Source: Zoroaster sp. YZ-2022 (Eukaryota; Echinodermata; Asteroidea; Forcipulatida; Zoroasteridae). Taken from it: a stretch of 64,000 bases of DNA. Each line of letters opens with the position of its first letter. The stretch's first letter is position 1. Below the pieces are notes generated by a model. The model was not told the DNA's origin, did no database searches, and saw nothing but the letters and a program-made list of their open reading frames with translations. The stretch is taken from the NCBI GenBank assembly GCA_029582265.1, contig CM055828.1, forward strand, positions 18,350,964 through 18,414,963, written 5' to 3'. Made by a program: the position numbers and the translations under genes. This document shows positions 1 to 11,261 of this stretch, piece by piece.

Positions 1-313
1 CTCAAAATAAAACAGCGATGGCACTAATGGGCTTTCGTATATTTCAGGGAAGTTCATACACCTTTTTGAAACCATTCTGTCGAAAGAGCTTGATATAATG
101 CTACCCAGTAAGAACCGGTCAGGGTATTCTGAACATGGAATCTCTGTTGAGTTCATTATGGTTGTACTAGAAAATTTAGATTTGACACATAAAATCAAAT
201 ATTGGTAATGTTTGACAATAATGTTCACTTAAAATGCCATTCTAAATAAACCAATCACCCCAAATATGGGACCTGATGATATATATAAATTAAATAGGGA
301 GGGTGGCCTTAGC

Positions 314-340
314 TTTCGATCCAAACCGGACCTTCATCAG
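314..340 (-). ncRNA. Hammerhead-ribozyme-like core in PLE terminal region (copy 1)
   Basis: On the minus strand CTGATGA is followed by a short stem (GGTCC pairing with GGATC around a GGTTT loop) and GAAA, the order of the conserved core of a type I hammerhead ribozyme. Such ribozymes are known in Penelope-like elements, and a PLE lies just downstream. The expected NUH cleavage triplet after stem III reads GCC here and stem I is not convincing, so it is probably a dead relic. Confidence 0.4.
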
Positions 341-789
341 AGGGTGGTTGTGACAAAATATAAACATAAGAACACATCCATTTATAGAAATGGTAAAAAA
401 TGATCATTGGAAGGTATCCAAAAAGCAGGAAAATAGTAGCTAATTAAAAATAGGCACCAATCTAGCAAAGCTAATAGGAGTGTGGGAAGTGACCAAAGGA
501 AGGATTAGTGAGCCACATAATAGACGGGCCAGGCATGGTAGATGTAGCTGCTTGTGGTAAAGTTAGGGTATAAGTTGAAGATCACACACAGGGATATGAC
601 AACAAAAATAAACACCATACAAATTGCGGTGTTGTTGTGTGGTGTAATTAGCTAGATTATAATTGTCCTAAAAAGAAAAGTGGCAACAGAGAACAGGTGG
701 GGAAAGAAATAATGACATGGTAACATAAAGGGTAAAAAATATCAAGGCAGTGGATGAAATCAAGTAATAGAAATGATATAAGCAAAAAT

Positions 790-1890
790 AGCTGTGTTAT
801 TTGTAATTACCTGGTTGGTTGATAAGACCAGATGGTTGAAGGTGGAATTGATGTATCCATTTGCATACTAAGTTTGCGATGTCATCGCCAGTGCAGGCTT
901 CAATTACAAAACGTTCAACATCGTCAATACTAATTAGGGTGTAAGTGAAGTGATTGCTACAGGGTAGGGCTTTTTTTGGTTTTCAAGAGGAGACATCACA
1001 GACACACTTGGTGTTTGTCACTCCATATTGCATAGCACATCTTTTACATGAGATTACATATAATTGGGTGTGTCACACTGGGATTTAGTTTTGAAGGTGA
1101 GGCCAGTACTGTGGCTTTTCACCTTCTGAGCAGGTTTGATATGCAAACAGGTTTTGCATCCTGAGTGGGTAATTAAAACACCGTGACTCATGATCAGTAG
1201 AGTTAAGGTCACTGTTTAGGGAGCCCAACCCAAACCAGTATATCGCTGAGGTTGCAGGGCGACGGAAAGCAATCAAAGAGGCTCACGGATGGCTGAGCGC
1301 AACCAGTTAGAGGAGTAAAATAATTATGTTATCATTTACGATAGATAAAAGTCTGGGTAATGGGGTGATAAGTAGTGACCAGGGAGTTTGTTGGGAAAGG
1401 TTTTCTTGTTACCCGGGTAAAGAAGGTGCTATGGGATACAAGGTGTTGCCTCAGTTCAGACGACCGTCCCTGTATAAGGTATCAGTGGAACAGATACGTC
1501 TATGCAGGGCAATAGCCCTTTGCAGTGCTTGTCAGAAAGGAGGTATTGATGAGTGTCAGTTGGTTTACAGTAGACATCAGTCGAGATGCCATGGGGGATT
1601 TGTTGATGGTGACGTCTAGGAAGTTCACGCTATTAGAGAGTAGTTAGTAGTGAACATGATGGGGGATGGAATGAATTAATGTAGTTGGAAGAATTCACCT
1701 AGGCTATCTTGGCCACCACACCAATTGAAAATGTCATCAAAACATCCACCATTAGGGCGGTGGGGGCAGAAGATAGCAATCTGTCAAGGTCGGACATAAC
1801 CAGATTAGCGTATGAGGGGTAGGGCGCCATACCTTGTAAAAGCCCATTATTGTTAAAAAACATAATTTTATTTGAAATGCTTGAATATAA
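790..1890 (-). pseudogene. Penelope-like element remnant, RT palm plus GIY-YIG (broken)
   Basis: Read on the minus strand this matches the better copy at 31.03-32.41 kb. It keeps fragments of the palm (PSYANLVMSDL at about 1,800), the linker (AFRRP..SAIYW) and the GIY-YIG region (about 870-1,050), but in several frames with many indels. PLE proteins combine a telomerase-related reverse transcriptase with a C-terminal GIY-YIG nuclease and insert by target-primed reverse transcription. The reverse transcriptase is truncated at its 5' side near 1,890, as in copy 2, so both copies descend from one truncated insertion. No function can remain here. Confidence 0.75.
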
Positions 1891-1901
1891 CTCATTTTCC
1901 T

Positions 1902-2190
1902 TCATACATCTGTATGACAAAAGAGACGCCATCAAATAACCTGAGGTTTGCAAAGGCAGCCTGCCAAAAATATCGTACCAGTCTTTGTACGTTGGGTGAT
2001 TTGGCGGTGAGCCTTCCATGCAGGCTGCTACCGTAACAACAATTGGGGCATGTACGACAAGAAAAGAAGAACTGCATTTTTATGTGAAACCCCATTCATC
2101 ACAATAATTGTTACGATAAATACAGCTTCTAGCTATATTCCATACACAATACACAAGTTTCTGAAACTCAAAAGCATATTGTTGCAAAAG
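1902..2190 (+). pseudogene. Decayed copy of the Cys-rich exon at 32.42 kb
   Basis: The plus strand is recognisably the same sequence as the open exon at 32,424-32,752 (ATCTGTATGACAAAAGAGAC and the stretch around 2,030-2,070 are shared). It has several indels that break the frame and has lost the bases corresponding to the splice acceptor of the better copy. It shows that the exon was included in the segmental duplication and was not maintained here. Confidence 0.6.
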
Positions 2191-2199
2191 ATTTTTAAC

Positions 2200-3613
2200 C
2201 CCACCTATAGTGGGTTAAAATTTAATTGAATTTAACACCTAGTGATATGTTTGTTCATTAATTTGAATGTTTTAAATTAACGTAGTAAAGGTCTTATAAA
2301 GGAAAATAATAAGACATGTAGGCCTATTATTAAACCTCTGGACTCTGAACAATGGACTTGGTCTATCACCAAGGGATTGCAATTATTTCAATATGTTTGT
2401 GCATTGTGTCGTGTATTGAGGAAATTTGACCAATTTTAATACCCTTACGGTACACTAACCGATTTTTTTCCTTTAAAACTATAAAATGAAGTTTTAAGGA
2501 GGATATTTCTTTCAGCTTCTGGATAGTTTAAATTGTTAGCTGCTGTACAACTTTTCACCTTTAGTCATGTGACCACTTTCAATGCATTCTGGGAATAACT
2601 AGTTTTACTTTTGTAAGTTTTCTTGCCCAATATATGAATTAACAACATAAATAGTGATATGGATGTTAAAAACGCACAAAGGCCCAGGCCTGATCATGTC
2701 AATTTTTGTTAACTAAAAATGTTATCAATTGTAATGCAGAACTCAACCGTGCAAATGCACACAAACTGTAAACATCACTCATTTGTAGTGGGGGTAAAAG
2801 GCTGCCGTCCCCGCTCGTTGGCAAAATTGTGTCTGTCGGTTAATTCACAAACTTATTGGTATTTCTGATTGACATAATTTGTCTGTTCATTTTAGTTTTT
2901 TGTTTCGGTAAATTTACCTCCAACAAAGTTTGCCCCTCCTCCAAAGCTCTGAAATCCTGGCATTAAGAAGTCGAATATGGTGTTAGCATTGATACAGAAT
3001 TTTGATTTGAAATAAAACTTATTTAAAAGACCCTTTAAAAATAGCATTATTCTCTTTGCCGATAGAACAAGTTAAACTAACAAGTAAGATTTTAACGGGA
3101 TTTAAAATTACCATATAATAATTATAACAAACCAGCAAGTTAGAAAGGAATTTTCTTCTTCACTTCCAATGCTGGATCCTGAGGTAAGCCAGATTAGTCA
3201 CCCGTTCCTATATCCCCTTTTGGTTTTCAATCATTTGAATGAGTCAAGATAAATAATTCAAAACTGGTCTGTGAATATTATACTTCAACCTTTTATTTCA
3301 TTGTATATGGTTAACATTTTAATTTTAATAATTTCCCGTTCATACAATGTTTTAATTAAATTGTATAACAATGATTCAAATATTTTAATTAGTACAGACG
3401 ATAATGAATAAAATAATTATTTTCTTAATTTGACATTGGTTTCTTTAAAACACCTTTTCCATTACATAATATTATTTTTGTTTATGCTTCTAAGACTTCG
3501 CAAAGACATGGAACACATTGTGAACTTATTCCTTTTAATTATTTGGCTTCTCTTTCAACAATAGTTGTAGTAATTCTAAATATTTTGCATGGTGAAAAGA
3601 TAAGTAAGTTTGC
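2200..3613. other. AT-rich non-coding, shared with copy 2
   Basis: No credible coding sequence. The stretch matches 32,760-34,200 in patches and contains long A/T runs. I see no promoter, RNA gene or element boundary beyond the duplication itself. Confidence 0.6.
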
Positions 3614-3718
3614 GGTGACACCATGTAAAAATTCTCTTTTGAGTAGTGAATAGTTCTGAAAAGTAATTGGTTACAACTCCTAGTCACTACTCAAAAGAGA
3701 ATTATACATGGTGTCACC
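3614..3718. repeat. Hairpin / tiny MITE with 35-bp inverted arms
   Basis: The left arm 3,614-3,649 (GGTGACACCATGT...) and right arm 3,684-3,718 are reverse complements with about one mismatch and a one-base gap, around a 34-base loop. In copy 2 (about 34,190) the left arm and loop are missing and only the right arm's end remains. The cause is either excision/deletion in copy 2 or insertion in copy 1. It could be a short non-autonomous element or an RNA hairpin; nothing more can be said. Confidence 0.7.
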
Positions 3719-4655
3719 TCAAACAGTCTTTACAGTGAAGATAATTGGCAAAGCTACCAAAGATGCACACCATGCAAATACAGATTTCGATGAGTTATTA
3801 TAACTGAATATAAAAAAGTGACATTTTATTTGGCTGCATGCCCTCATGAATCATAATCTTATAGCGCTTTAACTGTTTAATTTTGGGAGTATTAAGTATA
3901 TACATTAAATGATTACACGAAAAGGACAATTAATTTGATTAATTTTGTTGTATCGATTTCGTTCTCAAAATAGTAGTTATTGGCCTTAATTTTCTTTCTC
4001 AAAGGCAAATGGACGATATAAACATACACACATATATACACAAGAATGGGCAAAAGTCAGTTAGGTGTGAAAGAAGAAACACATAAGAAGAAGGAGTAGC
4101 AAAGTGAAAAGCAAAGAATTAGAAAGAGGGTGTTACGGCCAGCAATTCCCAATATAATTTGCGATTTTCGCACGCTCTAGAAATTTCTAGATGCAACAAA
4201 GAAATCAAGGTTACACTTGATATTTGTAATAACAACATTTATTCAAGTGATTTAATTAATACAGAGTAATCAAGTCTTTTCGAAACTGCTCACTGTTTGA
4301 TGCTTGAATTGCTTGGTGACATCAATGGGCGATTTTGGTGATTTCCAAACAGGAATCACTAAAATTTAAAGCTGTTGAGTTAGTGAAGAGTCACACACCT
4401 TCTCTACACGTCTTCGGCTACACACGCACTTCTAATCCTTACAATCTTTACAATCCTACTGATATATCGAATGTGTCCCATTTTATAGGAAAATCATCCT
4501 TGTAGCAAATTCTAAACTTACGTGTATAATTAATTTTTCTCAGAAAAACGATTTTTATACATTACTTCATCACTGAAAGAAAGTTGTAGAAACGTCTCCA
4601 CGCACATTTCATTACTGAAAGAAAATTTAACGAACTTAAAGTTCACGTAAGTTTA
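3719..4655. other. AT-rich non-coding, mostly shared with 34.2-35.05 kb
   Basis: No coding potential. It includes a segment starting GTTACGGCCAGCAA at 4,135 that recurs at 34,622 and, more diverged, at 35,229, so the element itself appears three times in the window. Confidence 0.5.
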
Positions 4656-4659
4656 ATTA

Positions 4660-5150
4660 CTGAAAGAAACAAGCAAAAAAGTGAAACAAATGTAAAAATG
4701 TCTGTGGAGAAGGAAGAAAGAAACAATTAGTCAATTCCTTCGTGCATGTTGGGACCGTGTGGGTGAATGGTGTGGATACGCCTGATTCACATCTTTTCTC
4801 TGCTGAGACCGACCGATTCCCTGCAGTTACCAAGCACCCAATACCCTGCAAAATCATGTCAGAAATGGAATGATTGGCTAGATTGAAGTGCTGGCCCACA
4901 GAAGTGTAAAGTTATGGGGTTTGACTGAATTTGTGACCATAGAACCGTTTCTTTAATGAGCTTGTAGTCTCTGCTGAGACTGACCGATTCCCCTGCAGTT
5001 ACCAAGCGACCCAATACCCTGCAAATTAATGTATGAAATGGAATGATTGGCTAGATTGAAGTGCTTTCCAACATGAGTGTCAAGCTTATGGGTTTTGACT
5101 GTGATTTGTGACCATAGAACCGTTTCTTTAGTGAGTCTCACCGATATACT
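4660..5150 (-). pseudogene. PLE GIY-YIG C-terminal module, tandemly duplicated
   Basis: Two successive about-200-bp units on the minus strand encode near-identical peptides: VGKHFNLANHSIS followed by a QGIG motif (about 4,995-5,075), and MGQHFNLANHSISDM with QGIGCL (about 4,820-4,900). HFN..H and the hydrophobic stretch after it fit the second half of the GIY-YIG nuclease of Penelope-like elements, equivalent to AIHFYTPNHSI in the 31-kb element. Each unit repeats the same flanking text, so the module was duplicated in tandem after or during insertion. Frames are not continuous with the reverse transcriptase part to the right. Confidence 0.6.
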
Positions 5151-5830
5151 AAATGCAAATTATGTTAGAAAAGTAGTACAGGTAATGTGGCCACGGATCT
5201 GGTGGTGAGCACCAGTGGAATGACTCTTGAAGGAGTCTGAATCCAAGACATGTTCCTGACTGGTAACACATTCTAGAAGTGGACCCAAACATTCCCTATT
5301 GGATAGGAATATTAAATGAACTGTCATTAGTGGCAGGAACTTCTGCTCGGACGAGGAGGTCCCTCAGGCTATATAGGAGGGCGTGTGAAAGCAATCATAG
5401 GTTCCTCAGCGATTGCATGTTGGAGGCGATCTGAGGTGTGGAGGATATGGTGGTTAGCACTGATTATCTGACGTATGGGGGGGGGGGGGGGTAGAGAGGG
5501 ATGATAGGTGACAACAAGAGGTATCTGCTTATTGGCACAGTCTCAAGTTGTGGGCTTCTCAGAAAGAACTAATAGCCTGGGCTTTTTTACTTTCTTGATG
5601 GCTTGATGAACAACCCATGAGCTGTTACCCAGACTACAACAGCGGACCCTTTGTCGGCATGTTTGATCACTAGGTTGGGATTGACAGAGTTCTAGGATAG
5701 CCTCACAACCCTCATGGGGGAGGTTTTGTGCTTCCTATTGAACCTCAGAGTTGACAGAGTTGGATATAGTTGTCAAGGGACAACTTATAAGGACCCATTT
5801 TCTTTTCTTTTGTTTTATTTGTTTATGGGG
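5150..5830 (-). pseudogene. PLE fragment: RT start and linker, internally deleted
   Basis: On the minus strand about 5,690-5,610 encodes NPNLVIKHADKGSAVVVW, the N-terminal reverse transcriptase motif of Penelope-like elements. Only about 80 bp further on, the translation resembles the linker before the GIY-YIG domain (VVTYHPSLPP, LHTSDRLQHAIAEEP), equivalent to VTTYHPRLPR and LRSAIREPS in the 31-kb element. The whole palm is therefore missing and the two ends are joined. Stops and a G-run (5,479-5,491) break the frame. It is a different PLE lineage from the copies at 1 and 31 kb. Confidence 0.6.
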
Positions 5831-5989
5831 GGCAGGACATTGTCATTAGTGTCCCATCAATAATAAATATTGGCGGGGACACATGTTCCACCGTTCCCCG
5901 GGATCGCCGCCGATCAGTACGAGTACAGAAACTGCAAAGAACCCGCTGAAACGACTAGCATCCAATAGAACATAGCTGGCGGTATATGA

Positions 5990-6260
5990 ATATATGAATA
6001 TTAGATTTTGGATATAATGGCTTTACATTTATTTCAACCTGAAAAATTATGCAAGGTGTCCTATATTTACAACCGAATTTGGTTTCCCGTTTTGAGAATA
6101 TTGGACAAACGACCCCGTGAAAAAGTGGTCCAATAAATGTTGTCAAGCGGAGGTTTTTTCACCAACAATTCGTTGGAAACTAGAACTTGTGTGGTGGTAT
6201 GTTTTCTTCGTGTGGGATTATATCCGTGGGTCTATACAGTCTGGCCACATTATTAAATTA
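5990..6260 (-). repeat. Dispersed repeat, inverted partner at 40.15-40.45 kb
   Basis: The reverse complement of this stretch aligns with 40,150-40,450: both carry CTTGACAACATTTATTGGAC and the flanking block about CCAAACGAC/TCAAAACGGGA. A weaker relative sits near 7,320-7,400. Family unknown; no termini were resolved. Confidence 0.6.
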
Positions 6261-6350
6261 AACAGATTAGTTATAGACAGCATTGGTCTGTATGAGCGTT
6301 TACATGAAGTACATCCAATTATTACCTTCCATAGAATACCTCTCATCATT

Positions 6351-6470
6351 TTGCAGCGCTGTAGACGGACTATAATACTTTTGCAGCGCTGTAGACGGAC
6401 TATAATACTTTTGCAGCGCTGTAGACGGACTATAATACTTTTGCAGCGCTGTAAACGGACTATAATACTG
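6351..6470 (+). repeat. 30-bp tandem repeat, four units
   Basis: Units begin TTGCAGCGCTGTAGACGGAC and repeat every 30 bp at 6,351, 6,381, 6,411 and 6,441. The last has one internal change and a different end. Because 30 is a multiple of three, both strands stay open across it and give repetitive peptides, but no gene context supports coding. Related single motifs occur at about 6,655 and 6,895. Confidence 0.9.
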
Positions 6471-8262
6471 CAGCCTCAGTATAAACGTATGGTGCAGTGG
6501 GTTAAATCCGCGCGGAAATGTTTCAGGGACGGAGGGTGCGGATGATGCTGAAATTTTTCGTGCAGTGTGTACACTATATAGACTCGTAATTAAATACAAG
6601 ACCGGAATTTCGTTCTTCCAAAACGGCAACTGAAATGCATCCACCCATTCGTACCTTTGCAGGGCTGTGAGAGAAAGTCTAATTAATACATAATGTTTAT
6701 AATTATAGCCCGTACATGGCTGGGTGGGATTTGAACAGCAAAAATATACCATGAAAATTCGCCGCGAGGTAGGTCTGCCAGTTCTTGAGATACAGTTTAC
6801 AAGGGTGGTGTCGACAGATAGCTTAGGTGTTCCATCGTTTTAAGTTTGAGACGAATTTGTGGCCTTGAAAACGGCCGCCGAACAGAGATATATCTCGTCA
6901 TTTTGAAGCGCTATAGACTAAGTGTTATACAAACGGGTTATAATAAACCTTACGTCAGATACAATAATCATTGTTATCATCTTCATAAAACTTTCTGAGT
7001 AATCATTCATGCAAAGTTTGACAGATATTTAAACCGTTAAAAGCTATTTTTAGAGCAATTTAGTCCAAACTAATTTATTTTGTGGTTTGAGGGCGCTATG
7101 TAAGTTTAACGGTAATGTTGTAGGTATAGGAAAGTGATTTTCCACTTGAAGGTGCACCCGACTAAAGTGAAAAATTCATGCGCTGTTTGTCATAATTTGT
7201 ATGCCCTTAAATTTTTCTGAGAAATAAAGATCTGAGGACCGTACGTTGGAGGGATTGTGTAAAAAGGGTCCAATATCATGACATGGCGTCCTTGACTTCC
7301 AACTTAGAGTATAGATACACTAGGTCCTGAACAAGTGGTCCTAAATTGTTTCCAAGCGTACGTCTTTTTTCCAAAAGGGATTCTTCGTTTGTTTTGAGAA
7401 TTTAACGGCGATCTGAATCGCATTAACATACTCCATGAAATCGGTCTATTATTGCAGCCTGTGTATGGTGCAGTAGCTTAAAACCCTCCGACGAGGGAGG
7501 TACCTACCACTTTATTCGAACGTGGTACCTCACCACTTTGCAGTGGCACCCCTATTAATGATACTAAAATTATTATCTATGCATTCCCAATTAATTTTTT
7601 ACATCCAAATGACTTCCACACATGCCCTGCTATGGTCTAGTATTATTTTCAACCCCTGATGACACCCGACGGCTGTGTAGTGTAGCTCTCTCCTGTATGA
7701 CCTGGCAAACAGCAAACAGCCATATACTTATGCAGCATATCTCTCAGCCATATCTCTCCAGCATGTAACAGAACCCAGACACTCTGTCTGGGGGGGGTGG
7801 GGGGTTATGCCTGGCACTGGCACGCCGCAAGACATCAAAGAGCACAGCCTGATGCCAAACAGATGGTTCCACTTATCAGAGGGTTAGATCTGGGTAGGTC
7901 TTTATGTGTACACAATGGATGGTTGATTTTGTGCACAGATATATGGCAGCAATTTCTTTTCCAGCCGTGGAAAAAAAAACTACAGCTCTGGGAACTGACA
8001 CCCCTTCTAAGATATGTGGAATGGTCCACTTTAGGATATCAATGACTCCCAGGCATGTGTGGCTTTTTTTTCTGGGAAAAACAATGAAATAAATAACTTC
8101 TGCCACTTTAGTGTGGCTGTCTAACTCCCCGTTAAATTAGCGTCGAAATGTGGGAATGGCTGATGATACTGAAATTTGTTTGTGCATTATATACAGTATA
8201 GACTCGTATTTAAATACAAAACGGCAACCGAAATGCACCCACCCCTTTAAGTTGGAGACGCT
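6471..8262. other. No recognisable gene or element
   Basis: Only short overlapping ORFs on both strands occur, typical of chance. A G-run lies at about 7,790-7,802. I see no conserved domain, RNA gene or clear terminal repeat. Confidence 0.5.
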
Positions 8263-8440
8263 TCGAGAGCGGTTTTCAAGAGTTGTCATTCAAAATTAAA
8301 AGTAGTCCATCCATCTTTCTTCATGATGCATTATGCAAGTTATCAAAATACATGTTTTATTCCTACGATGCTGTACGCTGAAGCTTTGGTACAACGTTTG
8401 TAATCAATTTCTGGAAGATGCACTTTGTTTTCAATGTTGG
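8263..8440 (+). repeat. Fragment shared with 12.98-13.15 kb and 19.83-19.99 kb
   Basis: The stretch from CAAGAGTTGTCATTCAAAA to GGAAGATGCACTTTGTTT is almost identical to the same stretch at 12,999 and 19,846. It is a third, partial copy of part of the duplicated 6.85-kb unit. Confidence 0.85.
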
Positions 8441-8544
8441 TTTGGACTATAATCTGCGGCGCGTCCGACCTTTCCAAACATTGAATGGGGGGGGGGGGGG
8501 TTGGAGGCAAATAGTACAGATTTACAATCAAGTGGTGTGGTATT

Positions 8545-9420
8545 TTTCAAAGCAAGGAACTATGCACATAAGGTATCACAATTATCACATAATTATCACA
8601 ATATATTACGTGTCCCTTATTCTCAAGTCCATGGACCAGATCAATGACGACTTGTCCTGCAACTGTCGGGTTTGGTGGATGGCAGTCTGATGACTTGGAA
8701 TCTACACGTACGTCTGCATCATAAACAGTTTGGGTGTCGTCAGCTCCTGTGTACAGTTTCCAAGCACACGTGTATCCTGTTTTGGACTCGTTCAGGGAGA
8801 AGGCTTTAATACCCCGTTTGATAGGTTTTTTCGGCATGTACTGAACGAAACTTAAGCGTCCCTTGAATTTCAACATACTCTCGTCTGGAGACAGATTCTG
8901 CGCAGGGTTATACAGGTTGAGAAACCTCGGGACGATCGAGGACTTCTATCAAGGGCCGAACTTTGGAAAGTTTGTCCCGTTTAGCCAAGGCTCTACGAGG
9001 AATTTGATTATTGGAGATGTAGAGGAATTGAAGAATTGAACTGAACCGATTATGGGACATGATCAACGGATAGAATGGGATGTGAAGAATTTCAGACGTC
9101 GACCAGTACATCTTGTATTGAGATTATTTGTTTATGCCCATAGCAATGAGAAGTGCCACAAATGCCATCATTTCGGGAATGTTGGTTGGGTGCCAGGAGA
9201 ACTTGATCAGGATTTGAGTCTATTGTTTGCTGCGCATAGCGTTTAGTCTCGTCGACAAGCATATCCCACACGAGTTGACAAAAATACAGCTTGAAGATCT
9301 CCACTGCCAACAGTGTGGCAAAGTCGCCGGTGGGGCCAGTATTTCCAGTGAACTGCACAGTCCCACACTCGTAATGGTCTCGTCGTTCCCAACCGGATCG
9401 GAAATCTAACTTTCCTGTCG
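8545..9420 (-). pseudogene. piggyBac (PGBD-type) transposase pseudogene
   Basis: Minus-strand peptides in order fit the DDE_Tnp_1_7 transposase: VQFTGNTGPTGDFATLLAV and FKLYF (about 9,270-9,365), MMAFVALLIAMGINK (about 9,130-9,175), YWSTSEILHIPFYPLIMSH (about 9,052-9,110), NLYNPAQNLSPDES with the first catalytic Asp (about 8,880-8,925), KGRLSFVQYMPKKPIKRGIK (about 8,810-8,870) and GHVIYCDNY with the next catalytic Asp (about 8,585-8,610). Segments lie in different frames, with a stop after INK and a frameshift before NLYNP, so it is dead. The end after CDNY runs into an ATTATCACA repeat and is lost. No TTAA-flanked termini were found for this copy. Confidence 0.8.
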
Positions 9421-9509
9421 TCCTCCTTGATCTCGGCCGGCTGTCACCTTGGTAGGTAGGCTGCAACAGAAAAACAAGGCAAAGGAGGATTAATCTCGGT
9501 CGGAAATCT

Positions 9510-9660
9510 GAATTCGAGTCAACTCGTACCCCAACCAACCCGTACCCCAACCAACTCGTACCCGAGTTGGTTGAAGTACGAGTTGGTTGGAGTACGAGTT
9601 GGCACGAGTACGAGTTGACCAAAATGAGCACGAGTTGGTTGGAGTACGAGTTGACCTGTT
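9510..9660. repeat. Palindromic minisatellite, GAGTTGGTTGGAGTAC words
   Basis: Direct and inverted repeats of ACTCGTACCCCAACCAACTC and its complement, centred near 9,562, then direct copies to 9,655. It is simple-repeat DNA; the open frames across it are incidental. Confidence 0.75.
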
Positions 9661-10255
9661 TCCTATCTATACATCAACTAGCTGTTTCAATGAATACAAA
9701 TAACCCAAACAAACTACTACAAATTGTACATTTTCACTCGAGCACTTTGGTCATTGCATCATGCCTGACTTTTTGCCCAAGTCTAGGGGGTGGGGATTTG
9801 GTCACTCCTATTTAAGGGATCCATTTTCTAAATTTACATTCCTCAACTCCAACAGTTGTAACCCCCTTGAGCATATAAAAAGTCATCCAATATTTACGCT
9901 ATAGGAAATATCGTTGAATTACATTAGTTTGCATTGGGCCGGGAAGAGTAACTGTTATTCAATTTTTACTGTGCTTTACCTCTTGAAATGCCGCTGGAAT
10001 TTCTTCTATGCTGTCGTCGGAAGAAATGCCTTTAACGTAATTGATTCTGAGCCACTGTCTGCCACAATCTCGGCCAAAATGCCATCATTTATGTCCGTTT
10101 CCATCATGATTGCAACTAAAAAACAGACCGTTGTGGCAAGGCGAGTGGATGCTAGCAAATTGGTGAAACCGCAAAGCGACGCTCGCTTTTATGCAGCTAA
10201 GTTTTAAAAACGTAATTCCTATCAATAAAGGGCGCCAAACAAAAGAACACTCTTT
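9661..10255. other. No recognisable gene
   Basis: Short overlapping ORFs only, none with a recognisable domain. The part 9,914-10,207 is open on the plus strand for 97 residues, but its composition and lack of context argue for chance. Confidence 0.4.
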
Positions 10256-10370
10256 GGCCCGTATTTTAGAACGTTCCTTTACTGCAAAGGACGCCTTTAT
10301 GCCTATTGTTAAGAGAACAATAGGCATAAAGGCGTCCTTTGCAGTAAAGGAACGTTCTAAAATACGGGCC
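10256..10370. repeat. Perfect palindrome, 55-bp arms and 5-nt loop
   Basis: The left arm 10,256-10,310 (starting GGCCCGTATTTTAGAACG) and right arm 10,316-10,370 are exact reverse complements around AAGAG. No mismatch over 55 bp means it is recent, gene-converted or selected. It could be a minimal foldback element or a hairpin-RNA source; an assembly fold-back is less likely because it is only 115 bp. Confidence 0.95.
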
Positions 10371-10501
10371 TAAAGCTTTTTCAGGTGGTGACTTAAGTCA
10401 CCTTGAGCGTCAAGCACATAACGATTCCCGGCACCTTTTGAAGCCCACGGGATCGAAGGGTACGGCAACAAAGGCTCTTTTGGAGCCCGCGGGATCGAAA
10501 G

Positions 10502-10830
10502 GGTTAATCATGACTCGAGTTCGAGTCCGAGACACCAAGAATGTGACTCGAGTCGGACTGGAGTCCGAGTTACAAGTCATACAAGTCTGATATCTGGCTC
10601 ATAGAGGATTCACATACCAAATCTTTCAGAAACTCTGCATTTTCAAATTTTGTCTGTAAATAATGATAAAAAGAATCTTGTGAAATCAACCAGTCAGTAT
10701 CTGAGAAACTTGAACTTTGTGTGCACAAAAACCTTTATAATTTTTAATGAAGAAATTTCAATTTATTTTGGGGTAAACATGAGGAATCTTCTGTGTTTAA
10801 CACGTAACGGCAAATTAAAAAAAAAATCCC
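10502..10830 (+). repeat. Partial third copy of the duplicated unit
   Basis: It matches 13,370-13,690 and 20,215-20,530, beginning in the GAGTTCGAGTCCGAGACACC minisatellite and running through GAGAAACTTGAACTTTGTG to the AACGGCAA end. It ends before the region that flanks the foldback element in the other copies. Confidence 0.85.
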
Positions 10831-11261
10831 GAAAAATACTAATGGAATATTTTACCATGATTATGCATTTTGAAAGTTTTAGAAAACGTCCAATAATGTG
10901 TTGCTTTTGTAAAGAACTTCATAACTTGTAAAATATTTGTAATGTTGTATTATATGTCCAAATAATATTTGACCATGAATAATATTTGAACATTTGGTAA
11001 AACGTCTGGATTCCTTGAAAAATATTTCCATGAATTTCCTATCGTCGTTGACATACCCCTTATCGGCGATGGAGTTATAAATGTTTTTAAAGCCAACTTA
11101 GAAGTCACGACTATGATTTTGTACATAAGGATAGTTAATGAAATTTTCCTTGAAAGAATTATTGAATTTCAGACAAAACAAATAAACAGTAAGAGATCAT
11201 TATAACCTCTTTAATTATTTAATGTCGTATCTGATCTGGCAGACTTGTATTCGAGTCCTCA

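Larger units (their letters stand above)
60..4565. repeat. Segmental duplication, copy 1 (partner 30.44-35.05 kb)
   Basis: This stretch is collinear, with many small indels, with 30,436-35,045. Shared landmarks are the region around 300 (30,690), the PLE C-terminal region around 900-1,430, the exon-like stretch at 1,902-2,190 (32,430-32,750), 2,670 (33,570) and 3,270 (33,845). Similarity stops near 4,565, where copy 2 changes sequence at about 35,045. Copy 1 is clearly the more decayed: reading frames open in copy 2 are broken here. Copy 1 lacks about 340 bp present at 33,217-33,560 but keeps a hairpin at 3,614-3,718 missing from copy 2. The collinearity is seen directly; that one segment was copied whole is inference. 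Confidence 0.85.

Noticed and set aside
6351..6470. CRISPR-like 30-bp repeats
   Set aside because: Units are contiguous with no spacers.
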